Counted from the stretch's first letter, positions 1 through 5,379 are shown. The stretch: DNA of 5,379 nucleotides from Planctomycetales bacterium (GCA_007127495.1 SKZG01000434.1:1-5379), one strand, 5' to 3'. Notes: a model not told the origin generated them from the letters alone. Program-made: numbers and translations.

Positions 1-628
1 CCATGACTTCGGAAGCCACGGTAATATCGAACCCCGACTCGTGCGGGAAGGCATTGCTCACCCCGCCCAGCCCGATAATCGTGTTGCGCAGCGCACGATC
101 GTTCATGTCGATGACGCGTTTCCAGACGATCCTTCGCGGGTCGAAGTGCAACTCGTTCGCATGGTGGATGTGATTATCGAGGCAGGCGGCCAGGAGGTTG
201 TGGGCAAGCTCGATGGCGTGGATATCGCCGGTAAAATGGAGGTTGATATCCTCCATGGGCACAACCTGCGCGTAGCCGCCGCCCGCGGCCCCGCCCTTCA
301 TGCCGAAGCACGGCCCCATGGAGGGCTCGCGGAGGCAAACGGTGGCTCGCTTGCCCAGCCGGTTCAAGGCGTCGCCCAGCCCGATGCTGGTGGTCGTCTT
401 CCCCTCGCCGGCTGGGGTCGGGTTCACTGCGGTCACCAGCACGAGCTTGCCGGGCGTGCCGTCGCGATGCTGCCGGTAGTAGTCGAGCGAAATCTTGGCC
501 TTGTAGTTGCCGTACCATTCCAGCGCATCGCCCGGAATGTTCAACTTGGCGGCAATATCGCCCACACGCCGCATTTTGCACTGGCGGGCAATTTCAAGAT
601 CGGGAGGCAGGGTAGCAGGTTCAGACAT
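1..628 (-). CDS. fhs: Formate-tetrahydrofolate ligase (N-terminal part, runs off the window)
   Basis: This gene encodes the cytoplasmic ATP-dependent enzyme that joins formate to tetrahydrofolate to give 10-formyl-THF; run in reverse it yields formate and ATP. My reverse-strand translation gives 209 residues from the ATG at 628-626, with the frame open to the window edge; the family is usually about 560 residues, so roughly the first third is visible. The phosphate-binding loop TPAGEGKTT is at residues 71-79. The family signature [11 protein letters not shown] is at 109-119, preceded by EPSMGPCF and followed by [19 protein letters not shown] at 204-209 begins the second family signature. The gene starts 31 bp after the stop of the pterin-binding methyltransferase, so the two are probably co-transcribed. 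The ribosome-binding site is weak (GAAGAA, about 12 bases upstream), but the N-terminus matches the family well. The family assignment is nearly certain; the direction of reaction is inferred from neighbours. Confidence 0.97.
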   Translation of the reverse strand, partial: MSEPATLPPDLEIARQCKMRRVGDIAAKLNIPGDALEWYGNYKAKISLDYYRQHRDGTPGKLVLVTAVNPTPAGEGKTTTSIGLGDALNRLGKRATVCLREPSMGPCFGMKGGAAGGGYAQVVPMEDINLHFTGDIHAIELAHNLLAACLDNHIHHANELHFDPRRIVWKRVIDMNDRALRNTIIGLGGVSNAFPHESGFDITVASEVM

Positions 629-659
629 GGCAATGGTTCTTCGGGGCAGGGGAGGGGGC

Positions 660-1526
660 TTAGGAATAGAATTCCCGCACTCGCATGAGCACGTCAAAGC
701 TGGTCAGTTTGAGCACGTCGTTGAGGCATTGCACGGCAGGATGGTCGGGCGCGAGCAGCTCGTACTTGCGCTTGACGGAGCCAATGACCATGTCGAGTCC
801 CAGCGGCATGGCCTTGGTCAAGAAAGCGCTTTCGAGGGCGCCCTTCACCGGCATGCCGTCCGGCCGCTTCGAGGGCAGCATGACGGTGAAGTTGCTCAAG
901 CCCACCGAATAATGGCAGCCGTCGAAATCGGGATCGGCGTGGAGCCGCTCCATCGCCCCGATCAAACGGTGGATGTTGCCCTCCGAGTCGCTACCCAGCG
1001 GAGCGATGCCGGGGTCGATCACGCAATCGTCGTTCGTCCCCCCGTACTCGTCCCGGAACTTGTGGACGAGGTGCTTCGCGGCGGCGACCGTCTCCTCCAC
1101 CGTGTGGCAGGGGCGCGATTGGCCGTCCACCACGTGCTCGGAAACCAGCAAAATAGGACGGAACGGTTGCACCTCGACCAGATCGAACATCTTGGCCCGA
1201 AGCGAGGTCACCGAGTTGAGGATCGGCTTCGCCCCGCCCGCCTTGCCGGCGTCGTACGCCTCCAGCCCCGCCCGGGCGAGTGCCGGATCGGGCGTGTCGA
1301 TGGAAAGGGGCTTTGACGTAACGCTTTGGATCTTTCGGACCAGATCGCCCATGAAGTCAGGCGACCGCGGACCGACGTTCACGTCGATATAGGCGGCGCC
1401 CTTCTCCGACTGGAAGCGGGCCAATTCGAGCAGCCCCTCGATGTCGTTCGCCTCGAACAGCTTGTGGGTCGAGGGAACAGAGTCGTTGATCGACTCGCCA
1501 ATGATGTTCAGAGCTTCAATTGCCAT
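660..1526 (-). CDS. Methyltetrahydrofolate:corrinoid methyltransferase, pterin-binding (AcsE/MtvA type)
   Basis: This 288-residue protein is a single pterin-binding TIM barrel of the DHPS-like family that moves a methyl group between methyl-THF and the cobalt of a corrinoid protein. Visible motifs, in order, are IGESIN (9-14), YIDVNVG (46-52), SIDTPDP (75-81), ILNSVTS (102-108), DPGIAPLG (171-178) and [10 protein letters not shown] (209-218). D77, N104, D171 and N212 fall where the pterin- and methyl-binding Asp/Asn residues of AcsE are expected. The length matches stand-alone AcsE and MtvA (about 260-300 residues); MetH would add homocysteine- and B12-binding modules, which are absent. The ATG at 1526 follows a short GGA ribosome-binding site at suitable spacing and immediately precedes the conserved N-terminal strand. 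The likely partner is the corrinoid protein encoded at 3371-4009. The last motif differs from the usual GLSN-[IV]-SFG-[LM]-P. Whether it makes methyl-THF (demethylation) or consumes it (acetogenic direction) cannot be read from the sequence; hence no symbol. Confidence 0.93.
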   Translation of the reverse strand: MAIEALNIIGESINDSVPSTHKLFEANDIEGLLELARFQSEKGAAYIDVNVGPRSPDFMGDLVRKIQSVTSKPLSIDTPDPALARAGLEAYDAGKAGGAKPILNSVTSLRAKMFDLVEVQPFRPILLVSEHVVDGQSRPCHTVEETVAAAKHLVHKFRDEYGGTNDDCVIDPGIAPLGSDSEGNIHRLIGAMERLHADPDFDGCHYSVGLSNFTVMLPSKRPDGMPVKGALESAFLTKAMPLGLDMVIGSVKRKYELLAPDHPAVQCLNDVLKLTSFDVLMRVREFYS

Positions 1527-1755
1527 AATGGTTCCGGTATTCGTGGGTGTTCAGAATGGTAGGCTCGCCACCGGGCCGGTCCCGGGGCGGATGGTTAGCA
1601 ACGACAAAGCGGCCTGCGGGCCCGCCTTCGGTTATAATCGCCGCATGCCGTTATTGCGCTTGTGTAGGATGGACATTCTTGTCCGTCTTCGCGTGAACGG
1701 GCTAAAGCCCATCTTACGGAAAGCGCAGTATTGGGCCGCGGCGAGTATAGCGCGG
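1527..1755. other. Intergenic gap between reductase and methyltransferase genes
   Basis: These 229 bp separate the reductase stop from the methyltransferase start. They contain the paired hairpin repeat (1663-1718), a 10-bp perfect palindrome GCGGGCCCGC (1616-1625), a GC-rich inverted repeat CCGGG/CCCGG (1571-1575 and 1581-1585) and a short CCGCG/CGCGG inverted repeat just after the reductase stop (1736-1740 and 1751-1755). A TATAAT hexamer on the plus strand (1633-1638), reading TATAAC on the minus strand in the overlapping register, has no convincing -35 partner on either strand. No run of T follows any of the hairpins, so I see no intrinsic terminator. No coding sequence is supported here. 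Confidence 0.7.
1663..1718. repeat. Paired hairpin repeat (REP/MITE-like), two related units in inverted orientation
   Basis: Two similar units face each other. Each begins with GTA[G/A]GATGG on its own strand: 1664-1672 on plus and 1717-1709 on minus, matching at 8 of 9 bases. Each runs straight into a small hairpin: GGACA-TTCT-TGTCC at 1671-1684 and GGGCT-AA-AGCCC at 1699-1710. The whole therefore forms an imperfect palindrome of about 55 bp with two inner stems. From memory, elements of this form (a GTAGGATGG block attached to a GGAC or GGGCT stem) are scattered in many copies through planctomycete genomes; I could not check this here. It sits in the gap between two genes transcribed the same way, where such structures may affect mRNA processing or stability. 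No transposase is present, so it would be non-autonomous. Confidence 0.6.
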
Positions 1756-3339
1756 TTACGGTTCGGCCTGATCGGGTTCCGGTGCGTGGTGGTCGCGGTC
1801 CAAATACGTATTGGCCCAGGCCGAGGTCTTCTGGGTCGCCACGTCGTACAATACCACCGGCCGGTCGAGCATGCGTTCCGACTCGCCGTAGTACTTCAGC
1901 CGCTCGTACGCACGGGCCCATAAACAATCCTTGTCGTCCAGTTCGCAACGGCCGGAAGCCGAGCCGCCGCACGGCCCATTGCGCGAATGTTTTGAGCAGG
2001 AAGCCAGCGGGCACAGGTAGCCCGTGTCGGGCAGGCTGCAATCGCCGCAGTCCTGACAACCGTACATGGCGGCCTTGGAAGCTTTTTCCAGGGCATGGAC
2101 CGACCGCATGGCCAGCCCCTGGGGCTTCCGGTCGAGCCGCCCGAAAAAGGCCTTCATCATTCCCCAAAGCCCCTTTTCGCGAGTGAACGCAAGCGAGTGA
2201 ACCATCCGTGAAAGGCGGTAGTTCAGGTTCACCTCCTTCGGTTTCGCGGGATGCTCCAGCGAGCGGAGGTAGTCCGGATGGATCGCGCCCGGCTCGCACA
2301 GGCCGGTTTGCGGGTCGTGATCGAACAGGAAGAACTCACCGGGCTGCGCGAAGCGGATTTCTTTCATGAAATCGCGCCAGTCGTCCGCGCCGTAGCTTTC
2401 CGCCAGGTCGACGATTTCCGCGAATCCTTCCGGCTTGGCCATGCCGCCGAGGTAGCCGCCGGCGAACCCAAGCCCTTTGAAGCACGCGAGTTGCTTGGCG
2501 GCCAGTTCGCGGAAGAACTGTTTACCCTTGTCGGGCCCCGCGGCGTACTTGTTGCACTGTTCGAGCAGCTCGTCACTGACCACGCAGCCGGCCAGTCGGC
2601 CGCTGTTGAAAATCTTCGCCACGGTCTTAGTAAGCAGGTACACGTTGCCCACGATCGGCACGTCGATACCGCGCGAGGCGAGCATGAGCTTCACCTCATG
2701 GAACTTGCGCATGTCGTAGCCGAGTTGCGGGATGACCCATTGGGCGCCGGCGAGGATTTTCAGCACGAGCTTGAAGTACTGCGGCATCAGTTCCCGCTCG
2801 TACCGCTTGAACGGCGAAACGCAGCAGCCGATGAAGAAGTTGGTGGCCTGCAGCTTCTCGATCTTGCCGCCGCGGCCCGGCACCTCCAGCCCGTCGTTCA
2901 TCGCTTTCAAGAGCGCAATCAGCCCCACCGAGTCGAGGTCGAACACGGGCAGGGCCATGCCGGCGTAGCCGGTGGCGGGGTAATCGCCCGTCAGCGCAAG
3001 GATGTTGGGGAACCCATCGGAAGCGTATCGCCACGCCGCACCCTCCAGGGCGTTGCGGTTGTGGTCCTTGCAGGACAGATGGACCACAATACGCGGCCCG
3101 TGCTCTTGCAGCGCGCCGGCGAGCCAGTCGGGCGGGAGCATGGGCGCGCCGCCCGGATTGTCAGTGACGGAAATCCAAGCGAACCGCGGGTCGGCCAGCA
3201 GGCCTTCCACGTCGTCAACGAGGCGGCCGAAACTCTTCGGCAACCCGATTCCACGTGCGGGGACCGTTTCCACACCGTACACGAAGCGGTCGGAGTGAAG
3301 CAAGTCACGGTAGGCTAGGACTTCAGTCGGACGGTTCAT
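1756..3339 (-). CDS. metF: Methylenetetrahydrofolate reductase fused to a MetV-like cysteine-rich C-terminal domain
   Basis: This gene encodes a 527-residue cytoplasmic enzyme interconverting methylene-THF and methyl-THF. Residues about 15-330 form the flavin TIM-barrel domain. GVETVPARG places E24 at the catalytic glutamate position, and the barrel continues with ISVTDNPGG (56-64), HLSCKDHNR (87-95), NILALTGDYP (112-121; D119 corresponds to the flavin-modulating Asp) and NFFIGCCVSP (167-176). The C-terminal part, about 390-500, has eight cysteines (C428, C431, C434, C443, C448, C457, C465, C472) in a CxxCxxC...NGPCGG pattern, as in MetV and the Pfam MTHFR C-terminal domain, which suggests a bound metal or Fe-S centre. 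In well-studied acetogens MetV and MetF are separate proteins; ordinary MetF is about 300 residues. I chose the ATG at 3339 because a longer in-frame start would overlap the corrinoid gene and add a low-complexity tail unlike the family. No clear ribosome-binding site precedes it. The 31-bp gap to the corrinoid gene indicates one transcript. Confidence 0.94.
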   Translation of the reverse strand: MNRPTEVLAYRDLLHSDRFVYGVETVPARGIGLPKSFGRLVDDVEGLLADPRFAWISVTDNPGGAPMLPPDWLAGALQEHGPRIVVHLSCKDHNRNALEGAAWRYASDGFPNILALTGDYPATGYAGMALPVFDLDSVGLIALLKAMNDGLEVPGRGGKIEKLQATNFFIGCCVSPFKRYERELMPQYFKLVLKILAGAQWVIPQLGYDMRKFHEVKLMLASRGIDVPIVGNVYLLTKTVAKIFNSGRLAGCVVSDELLEQCNKYAAGPDKGKQFFRELAAKQLACFKGLGFAGGYLGGMAKPEGFAEIVDLAESYGADDWRDFMKEIRFAQPGEFFLFDHDPQTGLCEPGAIHPDYLRSLEHPAKPKEVNLNYRLSRMVHSLAFTREKGLWGMMKAFFGRLDRKPQGLAMRSVHALEKASKAAMYGCQDCGDCSLPDTGYLCPLASCSKHSRNGPCGGSASGRCELDDKDCLWARAYERLKYYGESERMLDRPVVLYDVATQKTSAWANTYLDRDHHAPEPDQAEP

Positions 3340-3370
3340 CAGTGGTGGCCACGTACCGGGAGACCTGCCG

Positions 3371-4009
3371 CTATTTCGCGCCGACGAGCTTTCGAGCCAG
3401 TCCGACGGCGGCGCTGGCGTTGTCGCTGTAGCCGTCGGCGCCGATTTCGTCGGCAAACGCCTGGGTGATCGGGGCGCCGCCGATGATGATCTTGGTCTTG
3501 TCGCGCAAGCCGGCCTGCTCCAGCGCGTCGATCACCTTCTTCATCATGGTCATCGTGGTGGTGAGCAGGGCCGAAAGGGCAATAATCGTGTCGTCATCTT
3601 CCTGCGCGGCTTCGACAAATCGTTCCGCCGGCACGTCGACCCCCAGGTCGATCACCTCGAAACCGCCGCCTTCAAGCATCGAAGCGACCAGGTTTTTGCC
3701 AATGTCGTGCAGGTCGCCCTGGACTGTGCCAATGACCACCCGCCCGGTGGGCTTGGCGCCCGACGCCGCCAAATGCGGGGTAATCAGTTCCAGAGCCGTC
3801 TTCATGGCCCGGGCGGCGATGAGCAGTTCGGGCACGAAGTACTCATTGCACTCGAACCGCCGCCCGACCTCGTCCATGGCGGGGATCATTTGCTTCTGGA
3901 CCAATTCGCTGGGGTCGGCTTTGGCCTCGAGCGCGGCCTTCGTAATTTCCTCCGCCTTCTTAGCGTTCCCCACAAGGATCGCTTCATACAGTTCGCCATT
4001 TTCCGCCAT
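3371..4009 (-). CDS. Stand-alone corrinoid protein, B12-binding methyl carrier (MtbC/MttC/MtvC type)
   Basis: This 212-residue protein carries a methyl group on the cobalt of a bound corrinoid and shuttles it between two methyltransferases. Residues about 1-88 form the helical cap domain that shields the corrinoid (motif MIPAMDEVGRRF, 41-52). Residues about 89-212 form the Rossmann-like B12-binding domain. The cobalt-ligand motif D-x-H-x-x-G is D99-L-H101-D-I-G104, inside GTVQGDLHDIGKN; the later S/T-rich loop SALLTTT (146-152) and the GGAP turn (177-180) are both present. The length is typical of these carriers (about 210-220 residues). The ATG at 4009 was preferred over an in-frame start at 4057 because GGAG lies seven bases upstream and the family N-terminus aligns here. 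Its loaders are probably the UroD-like enzyme (upstream) and the pterin-binding enzyme (downstream). The subfamily, and thus the methyl donor, cannot be fixed from motifs alone. Confidence 0.96.
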   Translation of the reverse strand: MAENGELYEAILVGNAKKAEEITKAALEAKADPSELVQKQMIPAMDEVGRRFECNEYFVPELLIAARAMKTALELITPHLAASGAKPTGRVVIGTVQGDLHDIGKNLVASMLEGGGFEVIDLGVDVPAERFVEAAQEDDDTIIALSALLTTTMTMMKKVIDALEQAGLRDKTKIIIGGAPITQAFADEIGADGYSDNASAAVGLARKLVGAK

Positions 4010-4016
4010 TTTTTTT

Positions 4017-4020
4017 CTCC
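4017..4020 (-). promoter_or_regulatory. Ribosome-binding site of the corrinoid protein gene
   Basis: GGAG on the minus strand is followed by seven A residues directly before the ATG at 4009-4007. This is the clearest ribosome-binding site in the window and it decides the start of the corrinoid gene. A strong, unstructured A-rich spacer fits a highly expressed methyl carrier. Confidence 0.7.
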
Positions 4021-4053
4021 GTGGTAGGTCACATGGTTTGATTGCAGCCGCGC

Positions 4054-4081
4054 ACAATACAATAAGATATCATTCGGCCAA
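4054..4081 (-). promoter_or_regulatory. Possible sigma-70-like promoter for the corrinoid/reductase genes (weak)
   Basis: On the minus strand TTGGCC (4081-4076) and TATTGT (4059-4054) are separated by 16 bases, each matching the sigma-70 consensus at four of six positions. They lie in a patch clearly richer in A and T than its surroundings, 45 bases before the corrinoid start codon. The gap to the upstream gene is long enough for a promoter. The match is weak, and planctomycete-type promoters are poorly defined, so this is a suggestion only. Confidence 0.25.
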
Positions 4082-4144
4082 TGGGAACACCACCCCCACT
4101 GCAAAAATTCTTCGCTCCTGGCTTTTCTATGAGCGGGCACCCCT

Positions 4145-4165
4145 CTTGTGGCTGGTCTGCACAAG
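4145..4165. repeat. Small inverted repeat (6-bp arms)
   Basis: CTTGTG at 4145-4150 and CACAAG at 4160-4165 are perfect inverted copies around a nine-base loop. In RNA from either strand this could form a short hairpin in the leader of the corrinoid gene. There is no T tract after it, so it does not look like a terminator; it may be part of a larger folded element or chance. Confidence 0.4.
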
Positions 4166-4221
4166 CCGTACCCCTTGCGCAGACCCACCGGACGCAACCC
4201 CCCGGCACGCGGCAGGTTCAA

Positions 4222-4263
4222 GAGCGGCTGCATCCGGAGTAGGGCATGGCCATTCAGCCGCTC
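4222..4263. repeat. 9-bp perfect inverted repeat downstream of the UroD-like gene
   Basis: GAGCGGCTG at 4222-4230 and CAGCCGCTC at 4255-4263 are perfect inverted copies enclosing 24 bases, with G-T wobble possible for further pairs outside. It begins about 43 bases after the stop of the methyltransferase gene. It could cap the 3' end of that mRNA, mark a processing point, or bind a protein as DNA. The missing T tract argues against a classical terminator. Confidence 0.5.
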
Positions 4264-4305
4264 CACCGGCACAGTGCTGTTGGAAGCAGCAGCCCTTTAC
4301 ACCTC

Positions 4306-5379
4306 CTACATCTCCAACACCCGCTGGCGCTCCTCGACGATGGTCTCGACGAGTGCCTGGACGTTGGCGAGGGGCACGTCGTTCATCACTTCCTGGCTGG
4401 GCGCGATGATGTACCCACCGCCCTTGCCCAAAGTCCGGATGGTTTGGCGGACCATGGTCCGCACCTGATCGGGCGTTCCAAATGGCAGCAGGTTCTGCGT
4501 CTCGATGCCGCCCCAGAAGATCAAATCCTTGCCGAACTCGCGTTTCAAACGCTTCAGGTCCATGACCGGCTGGACGGGTTCGAGCACCTGCAAGCCGATC
4601 TCGATCAGGTCGGGGAGGAATTCAGTCAAATCGCCGCACGAGTGCATGCAAATCGGCAGTCCCGCACGGCGGTACGGTTCCCAGCAGGCGTTCAATCTCG
4701 GCAGGACGAATTCGTGGAACATCTTTTTCGAGATGATCGTGCCGCGCTGGCAGCCCAAATCGTCCCCGTGATGCGCGATCTTGAAGCCCATGGCCACCAC
4801 CCGCTCAGCATACGCAATGCGGTACTCGCAAATCTTGTCCAGCAGTTGGTGCATGGCGTGCGGCTCGGACACCATGTAGAACATCGACTCCTCAAAGCCG
4901 ACCAGCCCCAACGCGCGTTCGAACAGGCCGAAGTAGCCGGAGGGCATCACCAGGAATTCGCCCGAGTACTGTTTCAGGTCCCGCTCCATTTCACTGAAGT
5001 TTCCAGGCCGGTTGATATCCGGCACGCGGTAGGCCGCAACCGCCCGGTTGATGTCCGGTTCGAACAGCACCGCCTGGTTGACGTCCGGCGGCATGCGTGC
5101 GGCATCGTCGGGCGTGGCCTTGTTCTGCAGCGGGTGGAAGCAGGCAAAGAAGCCGTAGCTGCCAACCTCGACTCCCATCCCCCAGGCGTCGTAAACCCGC
5201 TGCATCTCGTAGTGCGGTCCGCAAAAGCCCATTTCGGCCAGGCGAGACATCTCGGCAGGGTCGTTCCGGTAGAACAACGGCTTGTCGTCATAACACAGGG
5301 TCAGTTGAATATGGTTTTCGAGGAAGCCGTCCAATTCCGCGGCCGACGCCAACCCCAGCGCCGCCGCCAGTTCCTTGTC
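4306..5379 (-). CDS. UroD/MtaA-family corrinoid methyltransferase, substrate unknown (5' end outside window)
   Basis: The reading frame is open to the window edge and shows 357 residues; the first 9 codons (5379-5353) precede a TTG that is not a convincing start, so the true start lies outside. The family is zinc-dependent, shaped like uroporphyrinogen decarboxylase, and moves methyl groups to or from corrinoid proteins. Counting from the codon at 5352, family motifs are HHGDDLGCQRG (194-204), a region like SPEMFxEFVLPRL (208-220), C235-M-H237-S-C239-GDL carrying the H-x-C zinc pair, FWGGIETQ (279-286) and GGGYIIAPSQEVMNDVP (311-327). The third zinc cysteine known in MtaA, normally in the last of these, is absent. 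The HemE arginine motif (RQAGR) is not seen in the visible part. Next to a corrinoid protein and a methyl-THF enzyme, it is most likely methyltransferase I, attacking an unknown methylated compound such as a methoxy or methylamine donor. Residues 89-117 contain a three-fold PD[I/V]N repeat. The 296-bp gap makes co-transcription with the corrinoid gene uncertain. Confidence 0.88.
   Translation of the reverse strand, partial: DKELAAALGLASAAELDGFLENHIQLTLCYDDKPLFYRNDPAEMSRLAEMGFCGPHYEMQRVYDAWGMGVEVGSYGFFACFHPLQNKATPDDAARMPPDVNQAVLFEPDINRAVAAYRVPDINRPGNFSEMERDLKQYSGEFLVMPSGYFGLFERALGLVGFEESMFYMVSEPHAMHQLLDKICEYRIAYAERVVAMGFKIAHHGDDLGCQRGTIISKKMFHEFVLPRLNACWEPYRRAGLPICMHSCGDLTEFLPDLIEIGLQVLEPVQPVMDLKRLKREFGKDLIFWGGIETQNLLPFGTPDQVRTMVRQTIRTLGKGGGYIIAPSQEVMNDVPLANVQALVETIVEERQRVLEM
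5008..5088 (-). repeat. Three in-frame near-identical 15-bp units inside the UroD-like gene
   Basis: Read on the plus strand, CCGGTTGATATCCGG (5008-5022), CCGGTTGATGTCCGG (5044-5058) and CTGGTTGACGTCCGG (5074-5088) differ from one another at only one to three bases. The spacings are 36 and 30 bases, both multiples of three, so each encodes the same motif: PDINR, PDINR and PDVNQ. Two of the copies are followed by AV. This looks like an internal tandem duplication of about 10-12 codons, or a repeated loop. Confidence 0.65.

Larger units (their letters stand above)
4010..4305. other. Gap and leader between the UroD-like gene and the corrinoid gene
   Basis: These 296 bp hold no gene I can support. 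On the minus strand, in order, they contain the 9-bp inverted repeat (4222-4263), a smaller hairpin (4145-4165), a block at about 4086-4130 reading GAAAAGCCAGGAGCG followed by AAGAATTTTTGC, an AT-rich patch (4054-4075) and the ribosome-binding site of the corrinoid gene. The block looks like a compositionally distinct element and may be a dispersed repeat. A 53-codon plus-strand reading frame (4081-4242) crosses it without a ribosome-binding site. I find no intrinsic terminator for the upstream gene: the hairpins lack T tracts. Confidence 0.6.

Noticed and set aside
507..1316. Plus-strand open frame of 269 codons
   Set aside because: It is antisense to the pterin-binding methyltransferase and the start of the ligase gene, both clearly real; it is a shadow of GC-rich codons.
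2251..3318. Long plus-strand open frame of 355 codons
   Set aside because: It lies entirely antisense to the reductase gene, whose protein matches a known family throughout; long antisense frames are expected in GC-rich coding DNA, and its product resembles nothing I know.
660..4009. A split cobalamin-dependent methionine synthase (MetH)
   Set aside because: Pterin-binding and B12-binding proteins are present, but no homocysteine-binding or reactivation domain is, and formate-THF ligase plus a UroD-like enzyme fit a C1 methyl-transfer pathway better.
4115..4123. AGCCAGGAG on the minus strand, resembling the first nine bases of the cobalamin riboswitch B12 box, upstream of a B12-dependent protein gene
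   Set aside because: The consensus continues with ACCTGCC, but here it continues CGAAGAA, and I find no other cobalamin riboswitch core elements in the expected order before it. A covariance-model search would decide.
4081..4242. Plus-strand 53-codon frame in the gap, beginning MGTPPPLQKFF
   Set aside because: No ribosome-binding site precedes it, it is proline-rich and crosses an inverted repeat; it is better explained as a possible repeat element than a gene.
3465..4409. Plus-strand open frame of 314 codons across the corrinoid gene and its leader
   Set aside because: It is antisense to the corrinoid protein and the end of the UroD-like gene, is of low-complexity composition and lacks a ribosome-binding site.
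4306..5379. HemE, true uroporphyrinogen decarboxylase
   Set aside because: The RQAGR substrate-binding motif is not present in the visible part, while the H-x-C zinc pair and corrinoid neighbours point to the methyltransferase branch of the family.

Overview
The window is a GC-rich bacterial segment in which every credible gene lies on the minus strand, so transcription runs from high to low coordinates. In transcription order the genes are: a UroD/MtaA-family methyltransferase (5' end outside the window), a stand-alone corrinoid (B12-binding) protein, a methylenetetrahydrofolate reductase carrying a C-terminal MetV-like cysteine-rich domain, a pterin-binding methyltetrahydrofolate:corrinoid methyltransferase, and the first 209 residues of formate-tetrahydrofolate ligase (3' end outside the window). 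The window supplies no taxonomic marker. The short hairpin elements at 1663-1718 resemble dispersed repeats that I associate from memory with Planctomycetes, and with the GC-rich code this makes a planctomycete-like organism my best guess, not a demonstrated one.

Layout: 4306-5379 methyltransferase; 4010-4305 a 296-bp gap with inverted repeats, an AT-rich patch and the likely leader of the next gene; 3371-4009 corrinoid protein; a 31-bp gap; 1756-3339 MetF-MetV fusion; 1527-1755 a 229-bp gap with a paired hairpin repeat; 660-1526 methyl-THF:corrinoid methyltransferase; a 31-bp gap; 1-628 formate-THF ligase. The short gaps suggest co-transcription of the corrinoid protein with the reductase, and of the second methyltransferase with the ligase. 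The two longer gaps may hold separate promoters or processing sites.

Read together, the genes form a compact C1 module. The UroD-like enzyme would take a methyl group from an unknown methylated compound and load it on the corrinoid protein. The pterin-binding enzyme would pass it to tetrahydrofolate. The reductase, working in the oxidative direction, would make methylene-THF. After FolD-type steps encoded elsewhere, formate-THF ligase would release formate with ATP formation. The same enzymes could run the other way, as in the methyl branch of the Wood-Ljungdahl pathway. No CODH/ACS, FolD or corrinoid-activating protein is visible here, so the direction and the methyl donor are inferences. 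The methyltransferase of unknown substrate and the reductase fusion are the most interesting parts.
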